A DNA stretch of 64,000 nt from Stygiobacter sp. GTDB lineage: Bacteria > Pseudomonadota > Alphaproteobacteria > Rhodospirillales > Magnetospirillaceae. The position numbers and the translations under genes are program-made. Under the pieces are notes generated by a model that ran no database searches, had not been told where the DNA came from, and saw only the letters and a list, made by a program, of their open reading frames with translations. How positions within the stretch are numbered: position 1 is the stretch's first letter; every line of letters begins with the position of its first letter. This document shows, one piece after another, positions 37,922-47,004 of the stretch. Location of the stretch: contig VBWB01000005.1 in assembly GCA_006218045.1 (NCBI GenBank), positions 62,001 through 126,000 of the forward strand, in the 5' to 3' direction.

Positions 37922-40158
37922 GCGGATCGGTCTTTTCCGTCGCCGCCCCATGGCTGGGGGCGGGGATCGGTTTGATCGTTTTTGCCGGTATGGCGCGGGC
38001 TGTGGGCAAACGGGGCGGTTTGGTCGATGACCGCCGCGTCGTCCCTGCCGTCGCCGTTGTCGCCCTGATCAGTTTATCCATTTTCTGGAGTCTTGGTCCG
38101 AACTCGTATGTGACCTTTGGCGACGAAGGGGAATACGTCATTCCCTTTGTCCATTGGCTGGCGACCTATCATGACGGCGGACGCTTTGCCCACGCCCTGT
38201 TGGGGGGCGTTGACGTTTACGCCCTGGAAATCGCCGGCTTACAGTATTTTTACCCGGAACGCCTGTTGATGACGGTGCTTCCGGTGTGGGGGGTGCTCGC
38301 CCTGCATAAGACGGCCTTGTTTCTTCTCGGCTATTCCGGAACCTATTTGTTGTGCCGGAGGTTGGGGGCGACGCGTCTGTGGTCCGCTGCCCTCGCCCTG
38401 TTTTATCTGAGTACGCCGTTGCGCGGCGACGACACCTTCTCCCAAGGAATGGTTTCCTTCGTATTGCCCTATGTGCTGCTGGTGTTCACGCAGCTCATTC
38501 AATCGCGCTGGTTTTTCGCCGCGGTGGCGCTGGTCGCGGTACCGGCATGCACCTTGGCGCCGGTGCACACCTTTCCTGCCGTTCCGATCACCGCCCTTGC
38601 CGGCTGGGTGATGCTGTCCCGACAGCGACCGGGGCGGCTGTTGGCCGGTCTGTCGGCCATGGTGGCGGTCGAGGCGGTGAACTGGTCGGAAATTCTTTAC
38701 GCCAGTATCGTCTTGGCGCCGCATTCATTGCGGGGTGCGGCGCAGGACCAAGGCCAAGGGTCCCTGTGGGCGCATTTGGATTATATCCGGGCGACCGTGA
38801 CGACGATTTTTGCCCCGACCTGGTCGATGGTCGTCGTGTGGCTGTGCGGTCTGGGTTTGTTGATCTGGAAACGGACCCACTCCCTGGTCTGGGTCCTGGT
38901 CGCGCTTCTGGTCGGGGTCACGCTTCCGCTGCTGCCGGTTTTACCCCCCTGGGACATGGTCGGGCTGGGATTCCTGACCCGAATCAGTTGGGGCAATTGC
39001 GTGATCTATGGGCCGGCCCTGGCTTTGCCGGTCTTGACCTTGGCCTATCAGCAATGGGCGGATTCATGGGGCGCCTACCCGCTCCGTCGGGCCTTGCCGG
39101 CGGTGGCGGTGTTGGCCCTGGCGGTGGGAAGTCTTGCCGGGCAAAGGGTGGCGCAGTTGGGCACCCTGGTCCATTTCGGCGGTCAAAGCCAATACCATGC
39201 CGTCGCCAATCTGCGGCAGCCATCATGGCAGGATGCGCAACCCATGCGCGCCGTCACGGTTATCGGCGGTGCTCCCGCCCGCAACGTCGCTGCGGGGTTT
39301 TACGGCTTCGATAGCTTCGACGGCATGTTTACGCTGTATCCACGGGCCATATCGGAACTCTATGGCTTCGGCATTCAAAAAACCGGTCGGCCCAATTTCA
39401 CCCCCGAGATTTATTGGGATGCGGCGTATTGGGATTGGAACAGTCTGAGCCTTGATTTCGACGCTGTGGTTGATACGACCTTTTTGCGTATCGCCAATGT
39501 GGGTTATGTTTTCAGTTCCACCCGGTTGAACGGCGTCGAACTGGACTTGTTGTCGGGGCCGCCGACGGTCGAGCGGGTGTGGTCGACGCAAAGCAATGCG
39601 CAGGAAAAGCTGGCTTACTACCAGCACCGTTGGCGCAGTATCTTCGTCCCCCAGGACGCCTTTGTTTACGCCCTCAAGGATCCGTTGCCCCGGATTTACG
39701 CTGCGACCGCGATTCATTGGCTGAAAGAGTCCGGCTCGCCGCGTGCGGCCATGGCGGAAATTCGCCAGCACGCCCCGGCGCGGCGGGCGGTGTTGGACCC
39801 GCGCTATCGCTCGGATCTGGCTTCGCTCGGTGATGGCGTGCCGACGGTCACCGGCTTCACCTTGGTGCGCGACGGCATTGACATTGAACTTCAGGCCCCC
39901 AAGGGCGGATTGGTGGTGGTCAATACCCCCTTCATGCCGTTCTGGCAGGGATGGGCGGATGCCGGCGGGGTAACGTTGGTGCCCGCCAATCATGTGGCCA
40001 TGGCGGTGGCGGTGCCGCCCGGGACGCGCCGGGTGGCGTTGCGTTATTGCCGACCTTTGTTGCGAGAACAAATCGCCGCATGGGCGTTCAAGGCTGACCC
40101 GGTGTGTACGCGGTCACCGTTTCCGCTTTCGTCAGTCGATACCGGAGTCACGAAATGA
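37918..40158 (+). CDS. Large multi-TM protein with extracytoplasmic C-terminal domain (GT-C-like candidate), paralog of 31042..33246
   Basis: ATGA overlap with the upstream fusion gene; NSYVTFGDEGEYVIPFVHWLA...LVHFGGQSQYHAVANLRQPSWQDAQPMRAVTV; same C-terminal VTGFTLVRDGIDIELQAPKGGLVVVNTPFMPFW motif class. Confidence 0.65.
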   Translation: MSGSVFSVAAPWLGAGIGLIVFAGMARAVGKRGGLVDDRRVVPAVAVVALISLSIFWSLGPNSYVTFGDEGEYVIPFVHWLATYHDGGRFAHALLGGVDVYALEIAGLQYFYPERLLMTVLPVWGVLALHKTALFLLGYSGTYLLCRRLGATRLWSAALALFYLSTPLRGDDTFSQGMVSFVLPYVLLVFTQLIQSRWFFAAVALVAVPACTLAPVHTFPAVPITALAGWVMLSRQRPGRLLAGLSAMVAVEAVNWSEILYASIVLAPHSLRGAAQDQGQGSLWAHLDYIRATVTTIFAPTWSMVVVWLCGLGLLIWKRTHSLVWVLVALLVGVTLPLLPVLPPWDMVGLGFLTRISWGNCVIYGPALALPVLTLAYQQWADSWGAYPLRRALPAVAVLALAVGSLAGQRVAQLGTLVHFGGQSQYHAVANLRQPSWQDAQPMRAVTVIGGAPARNVAAGFYGFDSFDGMFTLYPRAISELYGFGIQKTGRPNFTPEIYWDAAYWDWNSLSLDFDAVVDTTFLRIANVGYVFSSTRLNGVELDLLSGPPTVERVWSTQSNAQEKLAYYQHRWRSIFVPQDAFVYALKDPLPRIYAATAIHWLKESGSPRAAMAEIRQHAPARRAVLDPRYRSDLASLGDGVPTVTGFTLVRDGIDIELQAPKGGLVVVNTPFMPFWQGWADAGGVTLVPANHVAMAVAVPPGTRRVALRYCRPLLREQIAAWAFKADPVCTRSPFPLSSVDTGVTK

Positions 40159-40850
40159 AGGCTGTTATTCTTGCTGCCGGGAAAGGCGAACGGTTGGGCG
40201 CCATCACTGCCGTCCGCCCCAAACCGATGATCGAGATTGCCGGCAAGCCGGTGATCCAGTGGAATGTGGAATTGTGCCGCCAGCACGGCGTCGATGAAAT
40301 CTTCATCAACCTGCATCACCTGGCTGAAATCATCATCGACCACCTGGGCGACGGATCACGTTTTGGTGTCGCCATTACTTATGCCCAAGAGGCCAGTTTG
40401 TTGGGGACCGCGGGCGGCGTCAAACAATTCGCGCAAAGCCTTGGTGACGAGCCGTTCCTGGTCGTCTACGGCGATAACTATTCCGATTACGATCTGTCGG
40501 CCTTGTTGGCGTTTCATCGTGAGAAGCGGGCAGATATGTCCATCGCCCTGTTTCACCTGGACGACGTGCGTCTGAGTGGGGTGGCTTTATTGGAAAGTGA
40601 CGGACGAATCGCCGGCTTCGTCGAGAAGCCGATCCAATCGCCGCCGCCAAGCCACTGGGTGAATGCCGGGATTTACGTTGTATCGCCCACAATTCTGGCG
40701 AGCATTGGTGAAGGGGAGTGGGATTTCGGTCGCCAGATCATCCCACACCTGATCGAGGCTGGCCGCGCCGTGTACGGGATGGTTTTTCCGCGCAAGGTCA
40801 TCGCCATCGATACTCCCGCCTTGCTGGAGAAATCACAACAAGGCCTGTGA
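40155..40850 (+). CDS. hddC: Sugar-1-phosphate nucleotidyltransferase (HddC / mannose-1-P guanylyltransferase-like)
   Basis: MKAVILAAGKGERLGAITAVRPKPMIEIAGKPVIQWNVELCRQHGVDEIFINLHH...VVYGDNYSDYDLS. Confidence 0.85.
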   Translation: MKAVILAAGKGERLGAITAVRPKPMIEIAGKPVIQWNVELCRQHGVDEIFINLHHLAEIIIDHLGDGSRFGVAITYAQEASLLGTAGGVKQFAQSLGDEPFLVVYGDNYSDYDLSALLAFHREKRADMSIALFHLDDVRLSGVALLESDGRIAGFVEKPIQSPPPSHWVNAGIYVVSPTILASIGEGEWDFGRQIIPHLIEAGRAVYGMVFPRKVIAIDTPALLEKSQQGL

Positions 40851-40882
40851 TACCGGTCGGTATGATCGCCTCTTGGCGTCGG

Positions 40883-41908
40883 TCAGGGCCGTGGATCGGC
40901 GCAGGATATGACGGTGCCCTGAAGCAGGGATTCCAACATGGCCGCGGCCAGGGTTTGCCCACCGATCACCTTGTCCAAGGACAGCACGCTTGGCTGTCGC
41001 TGCTGGACCATGTCCAAGAAGACCTGCATTTGCAGCGGATAAAGCGATGCCAGGGTAACGGATGAGGCGTCGAAGAGACGATCGCCGCCCGGACCGCAAA
41101 ATCTGGTCTGGCCGGATAAGGGATCGCAACTCAGACAGCCCTCATCCCCATGGATGGTCAACAACCGTTTGACCGGACGTTCGACCATCGACACATGCAG
41201 GCTGACCGGAAAACCATAATCCAGCAGGGCGCTGGCCGTGTCTTCCACGTCACAGGCATGGCGTCCCAATTGTCCGCCCCGGCACCATAGGGCGCGCGGC
41301 AGCCCGAAAGCCGCATGAACCAGGTCTATGGTGTGGGTTTCCGACAAGATGGCGCCGCCGCCCAGATCGCGCCGGCCCAGATAAAATTCCGTCCACGGCT
41401 CATAGGAATGGTTGTGCGGCAGATGATTGTGGCAAATGGCTTGCGCCGATGAAATCCGCCCGACCATTCCTTGCTGCAACCAGTCGAGCATGGTCTGAAC
41501 CGCCGGATGAAGGCGCAAGGTAAAGGCGACCATGATCGGCGTCCCGGTGTGGCGTGCCGTCGCCAGCAGGGACTGGGCGCCGGCCGCATCGCAGGCGATG
41601 GGCTTTTCCAGCAGAACCGGAATGCCGGCGGCGAGCAAAGGCTGCGCCGTGGCGACGTGCAGGCTTGATGGATTGGCGACGATGGCCAGATCCGGAATCC
41701 AGGCCAAGGCCTGATCCATGTCGCTGAGACAGGTGATGCCGTATTTGTCGATGATGTCGACACTGTGGTCGGGGCGTAAATCGTCGCCGATCTCGAAACT
41801 CCGGCCACGGACCCGGATGGCCGCGATTTCGGCGTCGGGGTGCAGGGCCCGCAGATTGCGCAAGTGACGCTGGCCGATACCGCCCAAGCCGATGAACAGG
41901 GCTTTCAT
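40883..41908 (-). CDS. Gfo/Idh/MocA family oxidoreductase
   Basis: MKALFIGLGGIGQRHLRNLRALHP...PVLLEKPIACD...DLGGGAILSETHTIDLVHA. Confidence 0.88.
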   Translation of the reverse strand: MKALFIGLGGIGQRHLRNLRALHPDAEIAAIRVRGRSFEIGDDLRPDHSVDIIDKYGITCLSDMDQALAWIPDLAIVANPSSLHVATAQPLLAAGIPVLLEKPIACDAAGAQSLLATARHTGTPIMVAFTLRLHPAVQTMLDWLQQGMVGRISSAQAICHNHLPHNHSYEPWTEFYLGRRDLGGGAILSETHTIDLVHAAFGLPRALWCRGGQLGRHACDVEDTASALLDYGFPVSLHVSMVERPVKRLLTIHGDEGCLSCDPLSGQTRFCGPGGDRLFDASSVTLASLYPLQMQVFLDMVQQRQPSVLSLDKVIGGQTLAAAMLESLLQGTVISCADPRP

Positions 41909-42633
41909 TCGGGTGACGGACCGATACGCTGATCCGCCGGCAGTGCGTGCCACCAGACGGCATAGTCTTCGGGGTAGCGATGCGCCCATTCCTGCACATC
42001 CGACATCTCATCCAGTTCGATCAGGCGCTCAGCCTGGGCGCTGGTGTAGTAGATCGGTGTGGTGTCCGGTCCCAGCAGGTTACCGTTGACGCTGTCCAAG
42101 GCGTCGGCGCGAATACAATAGATGTAATGGTGGTTGGCCCAGGCATCGGGAAAGTCCTGGCGGCTGACTTTCTCGGAATCACAGAATTTGAACATCTTGC
42201 CGGTGACTTTATCCTGTCCCCAGCAGCGGAACGGATGCGTTGCGGCGGGTACGAAGGTGCTGATCGAGCTGGGCCGTTGCTGATCGATGATGGCCTTGGC
42301 GGCATGGAAATCGGCGGCGTCGCGGAAGACGAAAGGAATATAGAACAGCCAAAGATAGGCGTCCGCCGGCAAGCCCAGGGCGGACGTCATGGTTTCGAAC
42401 GCCGGCTTGATCGGTGCCGTCGATACGGCGGTCTCATCGGGACGGATATGGACGCGGCACTTGCGCCGAGCGGCCATCGCGGCCACCTGCTCGTCATTGG
42501 TGGTGACAACGATCTCGTCAAAAAATCCCAAGGATTCGATGAAATCGATCGTACGGTCGAACAGCAGCGGGTTCTTGTTGGGAATGCCTTTGCTGCCCTT
42601 GCGAGCCGGGACCACGGCAATGAATTGCGGCAT
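41905..42633 (-). CDS. CMP-N-acetylneuraminate cytidylyltransferase-like (NeuA family)
   Basis: MPQFIAVVPARKGSKGIPNKNPLLFDRTIDFIESLGFFDEIVVTTNDEQVAAMAARRKCRVHIRPDE. Confidence 0.8.
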   Translation of the reverse strand: MPQFIAVVPARKGSKGIPNKNPLLFDRTIDFIESLGFFDEIVVTTNDEQVAAMAARRKCRVHIRPDETAVSTAPIKPAFETMTSALGLPADAYLWLFYIPFVFRDAADFHAAKAIIDQQRPSSISTFVPAATHPFRCWGQDKVTGKMFKFCDSEKVSRQDFPDAWANHHYIYCIRADALDSVNGNLLGPDTTPIYYTSAQAERLIELDEMSDVQEWAHRYPEDYAVWWHALPADQRIGPSPE

Positions 42634-42646
42634 AGAGGCTGCTCCG

Positions 42647-43480
42647 TTAGGATCGATCGAGAAATTCAGGGTCCTGCTGTAATCTGCGTACGGCAAGATC
42701 AACGGCGGGCCGTAGTGTCAGCAGGGTGAAGCGGTAATCATCCAGCCAAGTCTCACGCAGGCATCCGGCAGCAATGAAGTCCTGCCGCAATGTCTCGAAA
42801 TTATGGGCCAAACCGGGATATTTGCGCAAACGCTCGAAACGCCGACCGTTTTCGTCCTCGACCAGGATGGTGACCTGCCGCTGGGTGACGAAGTGATCGC
42901 CGGCCATAAATTCCGCGAGATGAAGGGCGGTGCAGGCGGCCAGGCCGGTGTTCATGAACAGGACGTGGCCGTCGGCCAGATACAGCTTGTGTACGGGGCT
43001 GCCGATCCCCAGCATTTCATGCAAGGGGTGGTCTTGGGTGTAATATTGGGCCTTGGCACCGATGGCGGCGATGGACGCGATGGGGTGGTGGCTGCGCCGC
43101 ATTTGCGGGTAGGACAAAAAGGTTTCCACCAGCATTCCGCGATTGCGGGCCGGCGTGCGATGCGGATCGAAGGGCGCCATGTTGGCGCGGATCACATCTT
43201 GCCAAGCCGGCGGAACAGGGGGATTTTTCCATTCGGCGGGATCGGTCAGATGACCCGATTGCGCCGGCACCAACATGGTGCCGTCCGACCCCAGCACATC
43301 GAGCATGGCATCGATGGCGTCGTGGGCGCCGTTGACCAGATAGCCCAATCGGCCAAGGGCGGAATGGACCATCACATCCATGCCGGCGTCAATACCCGCC
43401 GTCACGAACAGACCGGCCATATCCATCCGGGTCAGAACCCGTGGCCATAATTGGTCAGTTCTCACCATGTGCTCTTTCAA
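42647..43480 (-). CDS. AAC(3)-family N-acetyltransferase, probably sugar-modifying
   Basis: DVMVHSALGRLGYLVNGAHDAIDAMLDVLGSDGTMLVPAQSGHLTDPAEW...RNRGMLVETFLSYPQMRRSHHPIASIAAIG. Start may be ATG 43468. Confidence 0.85.
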   Translation of the reverse strand: MKEHMVRTDQLWPRVLTRMDMAGLFVTAGIDAGMDVMVHSALGRLGYLVNGAHDAIDAMLDVLGSDGTMLVPAQSGHLTDPAEWKNPPVPPAWQDVIRANMAPFDPHRTPARNRGMLVETFLSYPQMRRSHHPIASIAAIGAKAQYYTQDHPLHEMLGIGSPVHKLYLADGHVLFMNTGLAACTALHLAEFMAGDHFVTQRQVTILVEDENGRRFERLRKYPGLAHNFETLRQDFIAAGCLRETWLDDYRFTLLTLRPAVDLAVRRLQQDPEFLDRS

Positions 43481-43508
43481 TACCTTATCGTTTCAATAAA
43501 GATACGGC

Positions 43509-44003
43509 TCAATGATCATAAAGACCGCATTGGTCAATGCCGAATAACTTTTGCAGCTTGGCAATTTTCCCAGCGGTTTTTTTGCCTTGTTCTGTCAGGG
43601 TATATTTATCGTCTTCTTGTCGTACCAGTCCACCATCCAGCATGACATCGATTCTGTTGGTAAAGCAGGGCAAGACAATGTCTGTCGCCACACGGTCTAG
43701 GCTCATTCGATGTCCCTGTGCGGAATATATCTGTTGCAGGATCAACAAGGAAATGGACTTATAGAACGCTCCGAAAGCGAACAGATAAGCCATGAAGCCG
43801 AACCAGTAGATCGTCGCGCCGTGCCAATAGGACAAGCCCGGGTAAATCCAGGCACCGCCGGCCATTGCCCCAAGATGAATGAACAAGGCGGTGAGGAAAT
43901 AAACCATCACCGGCGAAGCTGTGGTCAGGCGGGTGAGGATCTGGACCGCAATCAGGAAGGCGGCTAAAGCAATCAGCCCCGACAGCATGGAGGTAATGAT
44001 CAT
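43509..44003 (-). CDS. Small membrane protein with C-terminal winged-helix-like domain, uncharacterized
   Basis: TM part MIITSMLSGLIALAAFLIAVQILTRL...; soluble C-term RVATDIVLPCFTNRIDVMLDGGLVRQEDDKYTLTEQGKKTAGKIAKLQKLFGI. Confidence 0.65.
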   Translation of the reverse strand: MIITSMLSGLIALAAFLIAVQILTRLTTASPVMVYFLTALFIHLGAMAGGAWIYPGLSYWHGATIYWFGFMAYLFAFGAFYKSISLLILQQIYSAQGHRMSLDRVATDIVLPCFTNRIDVMLDGGLVRQEDDKYTLTEQGKKTAGKIAKLQKLFGIDQCGLYDH

Positions 44004-44515
44004 GGAATCCGCCTTATGCCATACCAAGCCGAAGCCAACAGGCCGATACGAGCCATCATCCGGCCCATGCCCGGGGTGATGCCGACCATGCCCTCCTCCT
44101 CGCGGACCAAGTTCATATTGGTGAGAATGGTTAGGCGATTGCGGCTGAACAGATGGTAGGTTCCACCGGATTGAGCGGCGATCCATTGGTCCCGCGACAG
44201 CGGCTTTTGCTGACGATGGGCCGCCATCAGCATGGACAGCATGAAGCCCCAGGCCAGCAGGCCCCAGATATTGAAGGAAATCATGGTGGCGGTGAGCATG
44301 ATGAGCCCCCCCGCCAAGTAATCCCAAGGATCGAACGAACCGACGATGGTAAAGAGGATCGCCCACCCCATCCAGGCGACGGCCAGGGCCAAGCGATAGC
44401 GCCGGCCCAGTTGCGGGCGCCACGAGGTCCACTGGCTGACAATCAAGGTGACGGGAATAAGAAAGCTCGCGGCCAGTGCCGCGGCGATGGGACCCGAGGG
44501 AATAAAGTCGATCAT
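44000..44515 (-). CDS. Small membrane protein with C-terminal winged-helix-like tail, uncharacterized
   Basis: 4-5 TM segments then QWIAAQSGGTYHLFSRNRLTILTNMNLVREEEGMVGITPGMGRMMARIGLLASAWYGI; ATGA overlap with 43509..44003. Confidence 0.6.
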   Translation of the reverse strand: MIDFIPSGPIAAALAASFLIPVTLIVSQWTSWRPQLGRRYRLALAVAWMGWAILFTIVGSFDPWDYLAGGLIMLTATMISFNIWGLLAWGFMLSMLMAAHRQQKPLSRDQWIAAQSGGTYHLFSRNRLTILTNMNLVREEEGMVGITPGMGRMMARIGLLASAWYGIRRIP

Positions 44516-44552
44516 ACCGCGTTTCTCCGGCCCCCCGCGTTGCCCCGGACGC

Positions 44553-45257
44553 TCAACGCCGCAGCAACAGACGGATGACCACGTCGAATAAAGCCATCAG
44601 CGTCCGCAGGCTGACCGTACGGGCGTGGCCTTGGCGCTGGGGCGTCAAGGCGATCGGTACTTCAATCACGCTGATATTGTGCAGGAACAGCTTGACTAGG
44701 CATTCCAGTTGAAAGGCCACGCCGTCAGCCTGGATATCAAGTTCCCGGACGCGCCCGGTGGGATAAAGGTTCAGGCTATGGATGTCGATCAGCCGCAGAT
44801 TGAACAATCGGGTCATGATCGCTTTATACAGACGATTGAGGATATAGCGGAGCGGCGAGCGCGCCTGCTTCTGATTGGTCCGGTAGCTGACCACCAATTC
44901 GGCTTTGCCGGCGGCGGCGAACAGAGTCCGAAGGCCGTCCGGTTCAAACGCCCGGTCGCTTGGAATCAGAGTGAAAGAAGGAAAGCGGGCGCGTTCCAAT
45001 CCCAAGCGGAAGGCATGAGACAGCCCCTTGGGCTGATCATGGTGGACCAGTTCGATACGGGAGTCGAGCAGGGCCAATTGCTGCATCAGCGGCCACGTCG
45101 CATCGGTGCTGCCGTCATCAACCAGGATGAACTGGAAATCGTCCAACTCGCTGCGGGCGATCCCGAGCAACTCGCCGACCGTCTTGGCGACCAGCTTTTC
45201 CTCGTTAAGACCCGGTACGACGACGGTTATGGCCTTGACCTGGGCTTCCGTGGTCAT
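44553..45257 (-). CDS. Family 2 glycosyltransferase
   Basis: KAITVVVPGLNEEKLVAKTVGELLG...FILVDDGSTDATWPLM. Confidence 0.92.
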   Translation of the reverse strand: MTTEAQVKAITVVVPGLNEEKLVAKTVGELLGIARSELDDFQFILVDDGSTDATWPLMQQLALLDSRIELVHHDQPKGLSHAFRLGLERARFPSFTLIPSDRAFEPDGLRTLFAAAGKAELVVSYRTNQKQARSPLRYILNRLYKAIMTRLFNLRLIDIHSLNLYPTGRVRELDIQADGVAFQLECLVKLFLHNISVIEVPIALTPQRQGHARTVSLRTLMALFDVVIRLLLRR

Positions 45258-46468
45258 GGTTGCCAGGTGTCCAGTGCCGCCAAGGCCTGATGAATGTCCT
45301 TGGGCGAGAACAAGGTGACGCAGATGGTCCGATCCGGCGACAAGTTCATGACCTTTTGCATGACCTTGTCTTCGCTTTCATTGTTTACCGCCAGAAGGCA
45401 GACAAGTGGGCGGCGGTCATCGGCAAGAACGGCGGAGGGCTTGATCTCCAATCGGCTTCCCGGCATGAACATGCCCTGGCGTTCCGGCTGGTCATCGACG
45501 GCGAAATCAATGCAATCCTTGAGGTCAAGGGCATTGACCACGGTGCAGGCGCGGCAGCCGACGCCATAAAGCACCACCCGGGCTCCTTGCGCGCGTCGGG
45601 CTTCCAGGCTGGTGCGCAGATGGGCGGCATAGTCAGCCGAGCGGGCGGCGAAACCCTGGGCGGTGTGCACGATGGCCGTCACGTCAGAGTTGGCCATGGC
45701 CGGCGCCTCGGCGCGGCGCGCCTTGACGGCAATGGTACCACCGGAAAAATCGTATTTGCGGACCGTTTCCACCAGGAAGCCGTTCCGGGCAAAGGCGGCC
45801 AGCAGTACGGGTTCCGTGAAGTAACTGACGTGCTCTTCCCACAACACCGACACGTCGCCGTTGTCGAAGGAGGGCTGGAAATCCGGCAGATCGACGAACA
45901 GGAAGCCATCGGCCTTCAGCAGTTTGGCGGCGCAGGCAAAGAAGTTGTCGATATCCAGCAAATGCTCGAACACTTGGCGCGACACCACCACGTCGAACTG
46001 ACCATGGGCGTGGACGATGTCCGTGACTAGGTCCGGCCCCAGCATCCCCTGATGGACGTGATGTCCGCGGTCGCGGGCAATGGAACCGGAGACCGGGTTG
46101 GGTTCGATGCCGACCCGAAGGGCGACGCCGCGTTGTTGCAATTCACTGAGGAAACGACCGTCATTGCAACCGATTTCGGCAACGGCCCCAGGGGCGCCAC
46201 CGGCACAGATCAGATCCAATTCATCGGGAAGATGGGGTTCTGGCTTCCACGAACTGAAATTGTAATTGTAACGGTCGTACAAAATGCCGGGATCGACGGG
46301 ATCCACGATCTGGATCAAACCGCAGCTCTGGCAAACATGCACCTGGAAGGGGAAGACTTCTTCGGTTTGGTCCCTGCGCTCGAGCAGGCGGTGGGCGATG
46401 GGCAGGGATCCCAGGTCGATCACCAAGGAAAGGTCATGGCCCCGACAAAGACGACAAGCATGGCTCAT
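45254..46468 (-). CDS. SAM-dependent sugar C-methyltransferase with N-terminal zinc-binding domain
   Basis: MSHACRLCRGHDLSLVIDLGSLPIAHRLL...HVCQSCGLIQIVDPV...AVAEIGCNDGRFLSEL; C-terminal VVLYGVGCRACTVVNAL domain. Confidence 0.88.
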   Translation of the reverse strand: MSHACRLCRGHDLSLVIDLGSLPIAHRLLERRDQTEEVFPFQVHVCQSCGLIQIVDPVDPGILYDRYNYNFSSWKPEPHLPDELDLICAGGAPGAVAEIGCNDGRFLSELQQRGVALRVGIEPNPVSGSIARDRGHHVHQGMLGPDLVTDIVHAHGQFDVVVSRQVFEHLLDIDNFFACAAKLLKADGFLFVDLPDFQPSFDNGDVSVLWEEHVSYFTEPVLLAAFARNGFLVETVRKYDFSGGTIAVKARRAEAPAMANSDVTAIVHTAQGFAARSADYAAHLRTSLEARRAQGARVVLYGVGCRACTVVNALDLKDCIDFAVDDQPERQGMFMPGSRLEIKPSAVLADDRRPLVCLLAVNNESEDKVMQKVMNLSPDRTICVTLFSPKDIHQALAALDTWQP

Positions 46469-47004
46469 AGCAGCGACTTCAGCCTTTCCAAATAGGCGGA
46501 GGCGATAGCGGCATCGCTTCCATCCGGGGCCCAGGGGGCGAAAAGAGAATCGCCCGGTCCCATGAACGGTCCTGGCCTACTTTCACGGCGGACGACGGTA
46601 GGTGTCAACAGGACGAGGGTGTGGTACTGGGCATTGCCGACCCGGTAAAGGAAATTTTCATCGGGACTTAAAATTTGAGCATCGGTCACTGCGCCGTCTT
46701 TATCAAAGACGAAAACACCCGCACGCCCATGCAGCATGTGCCAAGTCTCGTCCTTGTCCATATGGCGGTGGGGCCGGTAATAACCACCGCCGTGCTGGAC
46801 GATGATCATGTCGTGGAAGTTTTCTTCAGGCCCTTGATGAAGGCATAGACGCAGATCGCCGCCGCTGGTTTCCGCCCGTACAATCAGGTCGGCGACCACG
46901 GCGTGATTCAAGGTGATGGGCTTGCCCTGGCAGAACAGGGCAGGAGTGCGCCCAGAGTTACACTCAAGAACGCGTTCGCTGTCGTCAAGGCGGATCAGGC
47001 TCAT
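46465..47004 (-). CDS. Cupin-fold protein, WbuC-like
   Basis: GGYYRPHRHMDKDETWHMLHGRAGVFVFDKDGAV. Confidence 0.78.
   Translation of the reverse strand: MSLIRLDDSERVLECNSGRTPALFCQGKPITLNHAVVADLIVRAETSGGDLRLCLHQGPEENFHDMIIVQHGGGYYRPHRHMDKDETWHMLHGRAGVFVFDKDGAVTDAQILSPDENFLYRVGNAQYHTLVLLTPTVVRRESRPGPFMGPGDSLFAPWAPDGSDAAIASAYLERLKSLL

Noticed and set aside
35759-37951. 730-aa minus-strand ORF
   Set aside because: Antisense shadow of the GT2-radical SAM gene; low-complexity H/Q/G/R-rich translation.
40850-40863. Palindrome ATACCGGTCGGTAT between convergent operons B and C
   Set aside because: Short, with almost no loop and no U-tract; not supported as a terminator.
42647-43480. Aminoglycoside resistance gene call
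   Set aside because: AAC(3)-like fold is common in sugar loci; context favours amino-sugar acetylation.
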